Shown: in pieces, positions 1 through 6,143 of the stretch | Numbering within the stretch: position 1 is the stretch's first letter | How the letters are laid out: each line of letters starts with the position of its first letter | Assembly: GCA_903927495.1 (NCBI GenBank) | Contig: CAIYNH010000991.1 | Span: 1 to 6,173, forward strand | Origin: an uncultured beta proteobacterium | Lineage (GTDB): Bacteria; Pseudomonadota; Gammaproteobacteria; Burkholderiales; Burkholderiaceae_C | Reading direction: 5' to 3' | DNA: 6,173 nt | Position numbers and translations under genes: made by a program | The notes under the pieces: generated by a model | Database searches by the model: none | Told to the model about the DNA's origin: nothing | What the model saw: the letters and a program-made list of their open reading frames with translations, nothing else

Positions 1-523
1 CAGCCGAAAGTCCCAGCTTCTCCACGACCCATAAATAGATATCGGGTGCCGGTTTTTTGTTGACCACCATATCACCACAGCCTACAGCGCCAAACATTTT
101 GTTCCAATCCTTGTCAAGACCAAGTTCCAGCAGTGCCGCAACATTCTCTGGTGCCGTGGTGGTGGCAATGGCCAATTGCAGACCGGAATTGTGGGCCGCG
201 TAAATGAGCTCCTTGATGCCAGGTCGCAGCGGGATGAGGCCGTCACGCACCATGTTGGTGTAGTGCCGCGTCTTTATTACGTGCAAGTTTTTAACAAAAC
301 CCTCGTAATCAGCAGGCTTGCTAAAGTCGTTTGGAAAGTTGCTGACAAAATATTTGATGCGCTCCTTGCCACCTGTGACCGCCAGCAGCTTGTCATACAG
401 ATCCAGATCCCAATGCCAACTCAGTCCGGTTTCCAAAAAGGCTTTGTTAAAGGCCTGTCGGTGCCCGTCTTCGGTGTCAGCCAAGGTGCCGTCCACGTCA
501 AAAATGATTGCCTTGATGTTCAT
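1..523 (-). CDS. cbbY: CbbY-type HAD-superfamily sugar-phosphate phosphatase, C-terminus cut by window edge
   Basis: The reverse strand reads 174 uninterrupted codons to the left edge. HAD motif I is FDVDGT (residues 8-13), giving the nucleophile Asp9 and acid/base Asp11. The cap region carries the CbbY-like segments SWHWD (35-39) and TGGKERI (50-56). Motif II is the Thr of IATTT (119-123), and motif III is the Lys of NKKPAPDIY (155-163). CbbY proteins are usually about 230-260 residues, so 60-80 residues, including the acidic motif IV, lie outside the window. Characterised CbbY enzymes are cytoplasmic Mg-dependent phosphatases that convert the RuBisCO inhibitor xylulose-1,5-bisphosphate to xylulose-5-phosphate; that substrate here is inferred from family resemblance only. 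The start ATG (complement of 521-523) has an AAGGAGAC ribosome site (complement of 531-538) seven bases upstream. The gene diverges from the ulaG operon across a 210 bp control region. Alternative: a generic beta-phosphoglucomutase-like HAD phosphatase. Confidence 0.8.
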   Translation of the reverse strand, partial: MNIKAIIFDVDGTLADTEDGHRQAFNKAFLETGLSWHWDLDLYDKLLAVTGGKERIKYFVSNFPNDFSKPADYEGFVKNLHVIKTRHYTNMVRDGLIPLRPGIKELIYAAHNSGLQLAIATTTAPENVAALLELGLDKDWNKMFGAVGCGDMVVNKKPAPDIYLWVVEKLGLSA

Positions 524-591
524 GCTGCTTGTCTCCTTATGTGCCAATTATCGCCAAGCGTGAGCACAATGCCTAAGTCATTCGCTTCGGA

Positions 592-609
592 CTTGATTCA
601 GAGATCAAG
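592..609. promoter_or_regulatory. Perfect inverted repeat CTTGAT-N6-ATCAAG, possible operator
   Basis: Two perfect 6 bp arms (592-597 and 604-609) flank a 6 base spacer, giving an 18 bp site of the size expected for a dimeric repressor or activator. It is about 43 bp upstream of the ulaG -35 box and about 70 bp upstream of the cbbY start, so it could act on either gene. The arms are AT-rich with no T-run after them, which argues against a terminator. Confidence 0.4.
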
Positions 610-616
610 GCCGAAT

Positions 617-638
617 TTTTTCAAATATTCTTGAAAAA
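617..638. promoter_or_regulatory. Perfect inverted repeat with 8 bp arms (TTTTTCAA / TTGAAAAA), possible operator
   Basis: The arm at 617-624 is the exact reverse complement of 631-638, with a 6 base spacer. Its centre is 27 bp from that of the preceding repeat (592-609), with the same spacer length, and it ends 13 bp before the ulaG -35 box. Position and symmetry fit an activator or repressor site. Its stem has only two G:C pairs, too weak for an intrinsic terminator. Confidence 0.45.
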
Positions 639-639
639 C

Positions 640-656
640 ATCAAAATGATCTTGAT
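640..656. promoter_or_regulatory. ATCAA-N7-TTGAT inverted repeat overlapping the -35 box
   Basis: Five-base arms at 640-644 and 652-656 are reverse complements. The right arm is the start of the proposed -35 hexamer TTGATA, so a protein bound here would compete with RNA polymerase. Short arms in AT-rich DNA can arise by chance, so support is weaker than for 592-609 and 617-638. Confidence 0.25.
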
Positions 657-680
657 ATGCCATTCAAATAGTCATATTAT
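652..680 (+). promoter_or_regulatory. Sigma70-type promoter for the ulaG operon
   Basis: The -35 hexamer TTGATA (652-657) and the -10 hexamer TATTAT (675-680) each match the consensus at five of six positions and are separated by exactly 17 bases. Transcription would start near 687, leaving a leader of about 47 bases before the ulaG ATG. One TTCAAAT copy (663-669) lies within the spacer and another (716-722) in the leader, so the promoter is probably controlled by a bound regulator. This is a sequence match only. Confidence 0.6.
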
Positions 681-707
681 TCCGAAAGTCAGAACAATTT
701 GATCTAA

Positions 708-720
708 TTGAACGTTTCAA
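708..720. promoter_or_regulatory. TTGAA-CGT-TTCAA inverted repeat in the ulaG leader, possible operator
   Basis: Five-base arms (708-712 and 716-720) surround CGT. The site lies about 20-35 bases downstream of the predicted transcription start and just upstream of the ribosome site, a place where a repressor would block elongation or initiation. It resembles a LacI-family palindrome with a central CG but is one A short of perfect symmetry around that CG. Confidence 0.3.
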
Positions 721-733
721 ATCGGAGTAGCAG

Positions 734-1798
734 ATGGCAAAAGTTGATGAAATCACCAAAGAATCATGGGTCTTGAGTACCTTTCCACAATGGGGCACCT
801 GGCTTAACGAAGAAATTGAACGCGAAGTCGTGGCACCCGGCAGCTTTGCCATGTGGTGGCTGGCCTGCACCGGCATCTGGGTGAAGACCGAAGGCAACAC
901 CAACATCTGCATCGACCTGTGGTGCGGCACCGGCAAACGCAGCATGAAGAACCCGCTCATGGATCCACACCACCAGATGGCGCGCATGACGGGCTGCGTC
1001 AAGCTGCAGCGCAACTTGCGGGTGTCACCTTTTGTGATCGACCCCTTCGCCATCCGGCAGGTTGATGCCGTGTTGTCTACCCATACACACAACGACCACA
1101 TCGACATCAACGTGGCCGCTGCGGTACTCAAGAACTGTCCAATCACGGTGCCCTTCATTGGCCCACAGTCCAGCACCGACGTGTGGCTGAAGTGGGGCGT
1201 GCCACGCGAGCGCATCACCACTGTGCGGCCAGGTGATGTGGTGAAGGTGGGCGACGTTGAGATCGTTGTGCTTGAAGCCTTTGATCGCACGATGGCACTG
1301 ACTATTCCCGCCGATCAGACGGCCAAGGGCAAGCTGCCTGGCGACATGGACGACGTGGCAGTCAACTACCTGGTCAAGACACCCGGCGGCTCGCTTTACC
1401 ACAGCGGCGATTCGCACTACGCCAACGGCTACGCCAAACACGGCAATGAGCACAAGATCGACGTGGCACTGGGGTCCTATGGCGAAAATCCGCGCGGTGT
1501 CACCGACAAGATGACCTCGTCGGACATGCTGCGCATGGCTGAATCCTTGAACTGCAAGGTGGTCATTGCCTACCACCACGACATCTGGTCCAACTTCATG
1601 GCCGACCCGATGGAGATCACCATGCTCTGGAACATGAAGAAAGACCGCCTGAAATACCGCTTCAAACCCTACATCTGGCAGGTTGGCGGCAAGTTTGTCT
1701 TTCCCGAGAACAAGGACGACATGGAGTACCACTACGAGCGCGGTTTCGATGATGTCTTCAGCAAAGAAACGGATCTGCCGTTCCCCTCTTTCCTTTAG
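734..1798 (+). CDS. ulaG: UlaG-type L-ascorbate-6-phosphate lactonase (metallo-beta-lactamase fold)
   Basis: The 354-residue product has the same length as E. coli UlaG and, compared from memory, aligns with it almost end to end without gaps, including ESWxLSTFPxWG near the N-terminus, DPFAIRQ (103-109), GDSHY (225-229), [11 protein letters not shown] (245-255) and HHDIWSNF (281-288). UlaG is a cytoplasmic, metal-dependent enzyme that opens the lactone of L-ascorbate-6-phosphate to 3-keto-L-gulonate-6-phosphate, the first step after uptake. The metal motif HxHxDH is complete (His117, His119, Asp121, His122); Asp226 and His281/His282 are likely further metal or active-site residues. There is no signal peptide. 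The ATG is preceded by GGAG (724-727) at six bases. It is the first gene of the rightward operon, 99 bp ahead of an ABC ATPase. The oddity is the neighbours: an ABC importer rather than the UlaABC PTS. The natural substrate could be another phosphorylated sugar lactone. Confidence 0.92.
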   Translation: MAKVDEITKESWVLSTFPQWGTWLNEEIEREVVAPGSFAMWWLACTGIWVKTEGNTNICIDLWCGTGKRSMKNPLMDPHHQMARMTGCVKLQRNLRVSPFVIDPFAIRQVDAVLSTHTHNDHIDINVAAAVLKNCPITVPFIGPQSSTDVWLKWGVPRERITTVRPGDVVKVGDVEIVVLEAFDRTMALTIPADQTAKGKLPGDMDDVAVNYLVKTPGGSLYHSGDSHYANGYAKHGNEHKIDVALGSYGENPRGVTDKMTSSDMLRMAESLNCKVVIAYHHDIWSNFMADPMEITMLWNMKKDRLKYRFKPYIWQVGGKFVFPENKDDMEYHYERGFDDVFSKETDLPFPSFL

Positions 1799-1887
1799 GA
1801 AAATCCAGCTGGTTTGATATGACTTAATGTAAAAATAACCATTAGCCGGCAAATGTGTGGATAGTCAGCTGATGACTTGCGCGAGAC

Positions 1888-1892
1888 AGGAG
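1888..1892 (+). promoter_or_regulatory. Ribosome binding site fixing the ABC ATPase start
   Basis: AGGAG stands five bases before the ATG at 1898. An in-frame TTG at 1877 would add seven residues but would place this site inside the coding region, so 1898 is preferred. Confidence 0.7.
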
Positions 1893-1897
1893 ACACA

Positions 1898-2986
1898 ATG
1901 AATCGAGAAGAAATTGGGCTGCAGCTAAAAGGCGTGGGCAAGTGCTTTGGTCCGGTTCGAGTCGTGCAGGATCTAAATTTGGACGTTGTGCAAGGCGAAT
2001 TTGTGGTGTTGCTGGGAGAATCAGGTTGCGGCAAATCGACCACTTTGCGCATGATTGCCGGACTTGACGAGGTCAGCGAGGGGCAAATTTTCATCAAGGG
2101 AAAAGATGTCACCCATATGGCACCTATGGCACGCGACATCGCCATGGTGTTCCAGAACTATGCCCTCTACCCGCACATGGACGTGGCGCATAACATGAGC
2201 TTCGCGCTGGAATTGGCCGGCATCGGCCAGAGCGAGATCACCCGACGGGTCAACGATGCCGCGTCAATTTTGAATATCAGCCACTTGCTGCAGCGCAAAC
2301 CCAAAGAACTCTCAGGCGGGCAACGTCAGCGGGTTGCGATCGGCCGCTGCATCGTGCGCGAACCTTCGGTTTTTTTGTTCGATGAACCCCTTTCCAACCT
2401 GGATGCAAAATTGCGCGCCCATATGCGCACCGAACTGGCGCTGTTGCATGAGCGCCTGGGCAAAACCACCATCTATGTCACCCACGATCAGGTCGAAGCC
2501 ATGACGCTGGCCTCGCGTATTGTCATCTTTGACAAGGGACATATTCAACAGGTGGGCAGCCCCTCGGAGGTGTTCAACCAACCAGCCAACTTGTTTGTCG
2601 CCGGCTTCATCGGCATGCCCAGCATGAACCTGCTGGAAGGAATGGTGCAGGCGCAAGGCGGCAATCTGATGCTCAAAGGACCGGGCTTTGCTTTCCCGGT
2701 GCTCAACTCAACCCCACAAGGCAAGCCAATGATTGCCGGCGTGCGCCCCCAGACGCTACATCTCGCGTCCGGCCCCGGCATGCTGCAGTTGCAGGTCGAC
2801 GTGGTGGAGTACCTTGGCATGGAGTCCCTGCTGGTGGGTAAATTGGTTGGATCGTCCGAAGGCCGCGTCACCGCTGTGGTGCCAGGCCAGAGAGCCGACT
2901 TGCTGCGCCAGACCGTGAACCTGGAGATGGACCCTGCTGCTCTGCACCTGTTTGACAAGGCCAGCGGAGAAAGAATTCGCGTTTGA
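1898..2986 (+). CDS. CUT1-family sugar ABC transporter ATP-binding protein (MalK/UgpC-like)
   Basis: This 362-residue protein is the cytoplasmic motor of the importer and hydrolyses ATP to drive sugar uptake through the two permeases downstream. All nucleotide-binding motifs are intact: Walker A GESGCGKST (40-48), Q-loop Gln86, signature LSGGQ (138-142), Walker B VFLFDEP (158-164), D-loop SNLD (166-169) and the switch His196. After the ATPase domain (to about residue 235) comes the C-terminal TOBE-type region with FIGMPSMN (237-244), GVRP (281-284) and EYLGMES (304-310). That arrangement marks the MalK/UgpC/SmoK class, usually 350-375 residues. Only one ATPase gene is seen, so it probably works as a homodimer. 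It follows ulaG by 99 bp and precedes the binding-protein gene by 26 bp, in the same direction. The substrate (polyol, sugar, sugar acid or lactone) cannot be read from this subunit. Confidence 0.95.
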   Translation: MNREEIGLQLKGVGKCFGPVRVVQDLNLDVVQGEFVVLLGESGCGKSTTLRMIAGLDEVSEGQIFIKGKDVTHMAPMARDIAMVFQNYALYPHMDVAHNMSFALELAGIGQSEITRRVNDAASILNISHLLQRKPKELSGGQRQRVAIGRCIVREPSVFLFDEPLSNLDAKLRAHMRTELALLHERLGKTTIYVTHDQVEAMTLASRIVIFDKGHIQQVGSPSEVFNQPANLFVAGFIGMPSMNLLEGMVQAQGGNLMLKGPGFAFPVLNSTPQGKPMIAGVRPQTLHLASGPGMLQLQVDVVEYLGMESLLVGKLVGSSEGRVTAVVPGQRADLLRQTVNLEMDPAALHLFDKASGERIRV

Positions 2987-3002
2987 TTTTTTTATAACTT
3001 TT

Positions 3003-3006
3003 GGAG
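3003..3006 (+). promoter_or_regulatory. Ribosome binding site fixing the binding-protein start
   Basis: GGAG is six bases before the ATG at 3013 and only three before the ATG at 3010. A further in-frame TTG at 3001 precedes it altogether. The spacing favours 3013, which also leaves the compact, positively charged N-terminus expected for an export signal. Confidence 0.65.
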
Positions 3007-3012
3007 CCAATG

Positions 3013-4353
3013 ATGAAAAGAAGAACCCTTATCCAATCCACGGGTGTCAGCGCCCTGAGTCTGCTGGGCGCAGGCTTGCCACTGATTGGTCGCGCACAAG
3101 ATCGGTTTGCCAAATACAAGGGGCAAACGGTGGTGATGAGCATTCCGGCCCATCCTCACTACGATGCCATGGTCAAGCTGCTGCCCGAGTTCACCAAACA
3201 AACCGGCATCAAGGTAGAGGTTGACAAGCTGGCGATGGCACGCATGAAAGACAAACAACTGCTTGAAATGGCCAAATCATCGGGCGACTACGATCTGGTT
3301 TGTTATGTAGTGATGTGGAAAGGCGAATACGTCAAGAAAAACCTGATCCGCGAGCTTGAACCCTTCATCAAGAACGCAGCGCTGGCTGACCCCGACTATG
3401 ACTTCAAGGACCTGGTGCCACGCTATGTGGAAAACATCGGTCTGGTGGGTGGCCCCAAAGGCTATCTGGCCGGACCTGGTGCCAAACTGTATGGACTGCC
3501 TTACGGTGCTGAAACCTCGATCCTGGCCTACCGTCGCGATGTCTTTGCCAAGCTCAATCTGACGGCCCCTGAGACCTACGCCGACATGGAAAAACTGCTG
3601 CCGATACTGAAAGAAAAATCCGGCATGGGTGCCCTGACATCGCGCGGACAAGCGGGTCACCAGTGCGTGCATGCCTGGTTGCTGCACTTGAATCCCTATG
3701 GCGGCAAAATCTTTGATGACAAATGGAAGCCGCGCTTTAACGACGAGATTGGTGTCAAGGCACTGAAAACACTGAAACTCATTTCCGACACGGGTCCGGT
3801 CGGCATTCCCGGCTATGGGCAAGGCGAGATGATCACCTCGTTCCTGCAAGGCCAGGCGGCCATGTACCTTGATTCGTCCCTGATCTTCGGCCAGGTCAAC
3901 AACCCGGCGGTGTCCAAGATTGGCGGCCAAGTCAGCTATGTGGTGCACCCCAAGGGCACCCGCTACTCGTCGCAGTCCGGCGGTCTGGGCCTAGCCATTC
4001 CGAAAAATGCCAAGAACGCCGATGCGGCCTTTTTGCTGCTGCAATGGCTGACTTCCAAGGCACAGGACAAGGCCGTGGCCCGCATCGGTGGCGTGCCAAC
4101 GCGCAACTCGACCTTGTCCGACCTCGACATGGTGAAGCAGTACCCGGAATACATCACGCTGCGCCAGCAACTCGAATACTCGGATCCGGACTGGCGCCCC
4201 ATCATTGCCGAATGGGATGAGATCAACATCCAGGCGCTGGGCGTGGCCGTGTCAGAAGCGCTGACCGGCAAGAAGACACCGCAGGATGCACTAAACGGCA
4301 TGGTGCCCAAAGTCACAGAAATCATGAAACGCGGTGGCTACCTCAAAGCCTAG
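3013..4353 (+). CDS. Periplasmic sugar-binding protein of the ABC importer (extracellular solute-binding family 1)
   Basis: The 446-residue product captures the substrate in the periplasm and hands it to the two permeases. The N-terminus is an export signal: MKRR, a hydrophobic stretch (about 11-25), and a likely cleavage after GRA (residue 28). The twin Arg at 3-4 followed by TLIQ leaves Tat export possible, though Sec is also plausible. There is no lipobox Cys, so it should be soluble. The mature part has family 1 features: a strand reading TVVMSIPAH (39-47), the hinge-like GDYDLVCYV (91-99), LYGLPYGAETSILAYRRDVF in the middle, and GQAAMYLDSS later. Length is normal for CUT1 binding proteins. 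The gene lies between the ATPase and the permeases, and a hairpin-forming repeat follows its stop codon. The ligand is unknown; a sugar acid, lactone or polyol would fit the neighbouring lactonase. Confidence 0.9.
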   Translation: MKRRTLIQSTGVSALSLLGAGLPLIGRAQDRFAKYKGQTVVMSIPAHPHYDAMVKLLPEFTKQTGIKVEVDKLAMARMKDKQLLEMAKSSGDYDLVCYVVMWKGEYVKKNLIRELEPFIKNAALADPDYDFKDLVPRYVENIGLVGGPKGYLAGPGAKLYGLPYGAETSILAYRRDVFAKLNLTAPETYADMEKLLPILKEKSGMGALTSRGQAGHQCVHAWLLHLNPYGGKIFDDKWKPRFNDEIGVKALKTLKLISDTGPVGIPGYGQGEMITSFLQGQAAMYLDSSLIFGQVNNPAVSKIGGQVSYVVHPKGTRYSSQSGGLGLAIPKNAKNADAAFLLLQWLTSKAQDKAVARIGGVPTRNSTLSDLDMVKQYPEYITLRQQLEYSDPDWRPIIAEWDEINIQALGVAVSEALTGKKTPQDALNGMVPKVTEIMKRGGYLKA

Positions 4354-4361
4354 TCGTCAGT

Positions 4362-4418
4362 TGCTATAACAACAATAGCTGCTTACGCTTATATATCCAG
4401 CGTTAGCGGCTGATTTGG
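4362..4418. repeat. Hairpin-forming intergenic repeat, resembling a dispersed Comamonadaceae element
   Basis: The 78 bp gap between the binding protein and the first permease is almost filled by two adjacent, slightly overlapping hairpins. The first has arms GCTAT (4363-4367) and ATAGC (4375-4379). The second has arms GCTGCTTACGCT (4378-4389) and AGCGTTAGCGGC (4399-4410), which pair at 10 of 12 positions plus one G-U pair if transcribed. The order GCTAT, ATAGCTGCTTACGCTTAT, AGCGTTAGCGGC, TGATTTGG resembles a short intergenic repeat that I recall, from memory only, as common in Comamonadaceae genomes. No T-run follows, so it is not a classical terminator. It could stabilise the upstream binding-protein mRNA or lower read-through into the permeases. 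Confidence 0.55.
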
Positions 4419-4431
4419 CATTGGAGTTTGC

Positions 4432-5310
4432 ATGCGCACGCCTTCCTGGGTTCCGGTGGTTTATCTTGGGCCGGCGGTCGTTGTTATGGCCGTCGCCTGT
4501 CTCTACCCCTTGCTGTCTGCCCTGCAGTTGGGTTTTTATGACTGGAGCATGGGAACGCCCTGGAGTGAGGCCAAGTGGGTCGGCATGGAGGCATTTGTTG
4601 CCGCCTTTCGGGACGCAGCGGTGTGGCGTTCGCTCACCACCACTTTGATGTTCGCGGCGGTCTGTGTCGTGGCCGAGATGACACTGGGCATTGCGCTGGC
4701 CCTGTCCCTGGAAGGGGAAGTGCGTGGCATGGCCTTTTTCCGAACCCTGTTCATCCTGCCCATGATGATTGCTCCGATTGCGGTGGGGCTGACCTGGCGC
4801 TATTTGTTTGATGCCCAATTTGGGTTGCTCAACGCCATTCTGGGTGTCTTGGGTGCCGCCCCGGTTGGTTGGTTGGCGCAGGAAAACACAGCCTTCATCG
4901 CCATCATCATTGCCGACATCTGGCAATGGACACCTTTTGTTTTCATCATGATGATTGCCGCACTGGCGAATGTCGACAGCTCGGTGCTGGAGGCGGCGCG
5001 CATGGATGGCGCAAACTGGTGGCAAACCACGTTCCGGGTCAAGTTGCCGATGGTCATGCACGTGATCGCAATTACCCTCTTGATGCGCCTGATTGACGCA
5101 TTTCGAGTGCTGGAGGTTATTTACATCCTGACTTTTGGTGGACCTGGAGACAGCACAGAAATCTTGTCGTTGCACATCTACAAGACAGCCTTTGTCAGCC
5201 AACGCTTGGGCAGCGCAGCCGCCATTTCGGTGCTGTTGCTGGTGGTGGTGGCCGGTCTGTCCTGGGCTGCACTGAGTCTTTCCAACCCGCTGAAAGAGGA
5301 GGATCACTGA
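4432..5310 (+). CDS. Sugar ABC transporter permease, MalF/UgpA-like subunit
   Basis: This 292-residue inner-membrane protein forms half of the translocation channel. About six hydrophobic segments can be picked out, near residues 8-32, 68-92, 103-122, 153-178, 208-230 and 261-283. The cytoplasmic EAA loop that docks on the ATPase is clear: EAARMDGANWWQ from Glu187, with the Gly at 193 and the conserved LP at 205-206. MalF/UgpA-type permeases without an extra periplasmic domain are typically 280-310 residues, so it is full length. Typical of this subunit are the N-terminal GPAVVVMAVACLYPLL and the late LTFGGPGDSTE (233-243). The ATG follows GGAG (4423-4426) by five bases. Its stop overlaps the next start by one base, so the two permeases should be translationally coupled and made in equal amounts. 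Confidence 0.93.
   Translation: MRTPSWVPVVYLGPAVVVMAVACLYPLLSALQLGFYDWSMGTPWSEAKWVGMEAFVAAFRDAAVWRSLTTTLMFAAVCVVAEMTLGIALALSLEGEVRGMAFFRTLFILPMMIAPIAVGLTWRYLFDAQFGLLNAILGVLGAAPVGWLAQENTAFIAIIIADIWQWTPFVFIMMIAALANVDSSVLEAARMDGANWWQTTFRVKLPMVMHVIAITLLMRLIDAFRVLEVIYILTFGGPGDSTEILSLHIYKTAFVSQRLGSAAAISVLLLVVVAGLSWAALSLSNPLKEEDH
5295..5302 (+). promoter_or_regulatory. Strong ribosome binding site inside the end of the first permease gene
   Basis: AGAGGAGG lies seven bases before the ATG at 5310 and within the last codons of the upstream permease. With the TGATG stop/start overlap it gives both coupling and an independent strong initiation site for the second permease. Confidence 0.7.
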
Positions 5311-6134
5311 TGAAACGTCATCCAGCCCTGGTGACAGCGCATTACGCAGCCCTGGTTTTTCTGGCCATCGCTTGTGTCTCGCCGATCGTACTGATGTTTG
5401 CAACTTCCTTGAAGTTGCAAACGCAGATATTTAACACCGGCATTAACTTTATTTTCACGCCGACGCTGGAAAACTACCGCGATGTGCTGGGTGAAGACAG
5501 CTTTGCACGCTACCTGACCAATAGTTTGGTGGTGGGTGTGGTGTCAACGGCAATCACTTTGGTGCTAGGTTGCATGGCCGCCTATGGCTTGGCACGCTTT
5601 CGCTTTGCCGGTCGCAAGACCTTGGCCTACACCACGCTGTTGCTGCGCACCGTGCCTTTGGCGGTGCTGGCAGTTCCGGTATTCATGGTGTGGAGCCAGG
5701 CTGGGCTGATCAATTCATTGCCGGGTTTGATTTTGCTGTATGTGGCAGTCAACCTGCCTTTTACGATTTGGCTGCTCTATGGCTTCATTTTGCAGGTTCC
5801 ACATGAACTGGAGGAAGCCGCTGCCATTGACGGCTGTGGCCCGATCCAGGTGTTTTACAAGGTAGTGCTGCCGCTGATCAAGCCCGGCCTGGCAGCTGCT
5901 TCTATTTTTACCTTTCGCATTGCCTGGAACGAATTTATCCTGGCACTGGTTTTAACCGACCGCGCTACCCGAACGCTGCCTGTGGCGGCTTCGCTCTACA
6001 TCACCGACATCGGGGTGGACTGGGGCAAGATCATGGCGCTTGGAAGCCTAATTGCCGTCCCGCCGCTGATCTTCACCTTTATCGCGGCGCGGCAAATCAT
6101 CACCGGCCTGACCGCCGGAGCGGTGAAAGGTTGA
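5310..6134 (+). CDS. Sugar ABC transporter permease, MalG/UgpE-like subunit
   Basis: The 274-residue product is the second channel subunit. It has a membrane segment near residues 10-32, then a periplasmic stretch with the typical PTLENYRDVL (51-60) and RYLTNSLVVG (67-76), and further membrane segments near 72-95, 105-128, 133-160, 193-213 and 242-262. The EAA loop reads EEAAAIDGCG (168-177) and ends with the conserved LP at 187-188, which couples it to the ATPase. Length is typical for MalG-type CUT1 permeases (270-300). It begins within the stop codon of the preceding permease and ends only nine bases before the next start, so all three are clearly co-transcribed. Binding protein, two permeases and ATPase make a complete CUT1 importer. 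Confidence 0.93.
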   Translation: MKRHPALVTAHYAALVFLAIACVSPIVLMFATSLKLQTQIFNTGINFIFTPTLENYRDVLGEDSFARYLTNSLVVGVVSTAITLVLGCMAAYGLARFRFAGRKTLAYTTLLLRTVPLAVLAVPVFMVWSQAGLINSLPGLILLYVAVNLPFTIWLLYGFILQVPHELEEAAAIDGCGPIQVFYKVVLPLIKPGLAAASIFTFRIAWNEFILALVLTDRATRTLPVAASLYITDIGVDWGKIMALGSLIAVPPLIFTFIAARQIITGLTAGAVKG

Positions 6135-6143
6135 GGGCTTTAC

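Larger units (their letters stand above)
524..733. promoter_or_regulatory. Divergent control region between cbbY and the ulaG operon
   Basis: This 210 bp gap separates two divergently read genes and is clearly richer in A+T than the flanking genes. It holds a good sigma70-type promoter facing ulaG (652-680) and four inverted repeats built from TTGAT or TTGAA arms (592-609, 617-638, 640-656, 708-720). The heptamer TTCAAAT also occurs three times in direct orientation (620-626, 663-669, 716-722), once inside the promoter spacer. Several related half-sites around a promoter suggest one regulator, or two, binding cooperatively. No regulator gene lies in the window, so its family is unknown. No convincing promoter was found for the leftward gene. 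Confidence 0.7.

Noticed and set aside
547..552. Minus-strand -10 box (GATAAT) for cbbY
   Set aside because: The hexamer is good, but no matching -35 was found at 16-18 bases (best about three of six) and there is no extended -10. It may still be real with an activator, but the sequence alone does not support it.
176..634. 152-codon plus-strand open frame at the left
   Set aside because: It runs antisense to the CbbY gene, whose HAD motifs are unmistakable on the minus strand, and then into the control region.
617..638. Intrinsic terminator between the divergent genes
   Set aside because: The stem is nearly all A:T, and a terminator makes no sense between two diverging starts. It fits better as a protein-binding site.
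1813..1840. Second promoter in the ulaG-ATPase gap, from a TTGATA at about 1814
   Set aside because: No acceptable -10 hexamer lies at 16-18 bases from it.
1025..1852. 275-codon open frame on the minus strand opposite ulaG
   Set aside because: UlaG on the plus strand is conserved end to end. The antisense product is a Val/His-rich string with no motif or ribosome site.
3277..3948. 223-codon minus-strand open frame inside the binding-protein gene
   Set aside because: It is a shadow of the conserved solute-binding protein and shows no domain of its own.
4362..4418. CRISPR repeat or small RNA gene in the binding protein-permease gap
   Set aside because: There is only one unit, with no spacers, no promoter and no terminator T-run. 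A dispersed hairpin repeat explains it better.
4357..5403. Long open frame of 348 codons on the minus strand
   Set aside because: It lies entirely opposite the first permease gene and its flanks. The product is rich in His, Gln, Asn and Gly with no recognisable domain, as expected from the antisense of a membrane-protein gene.
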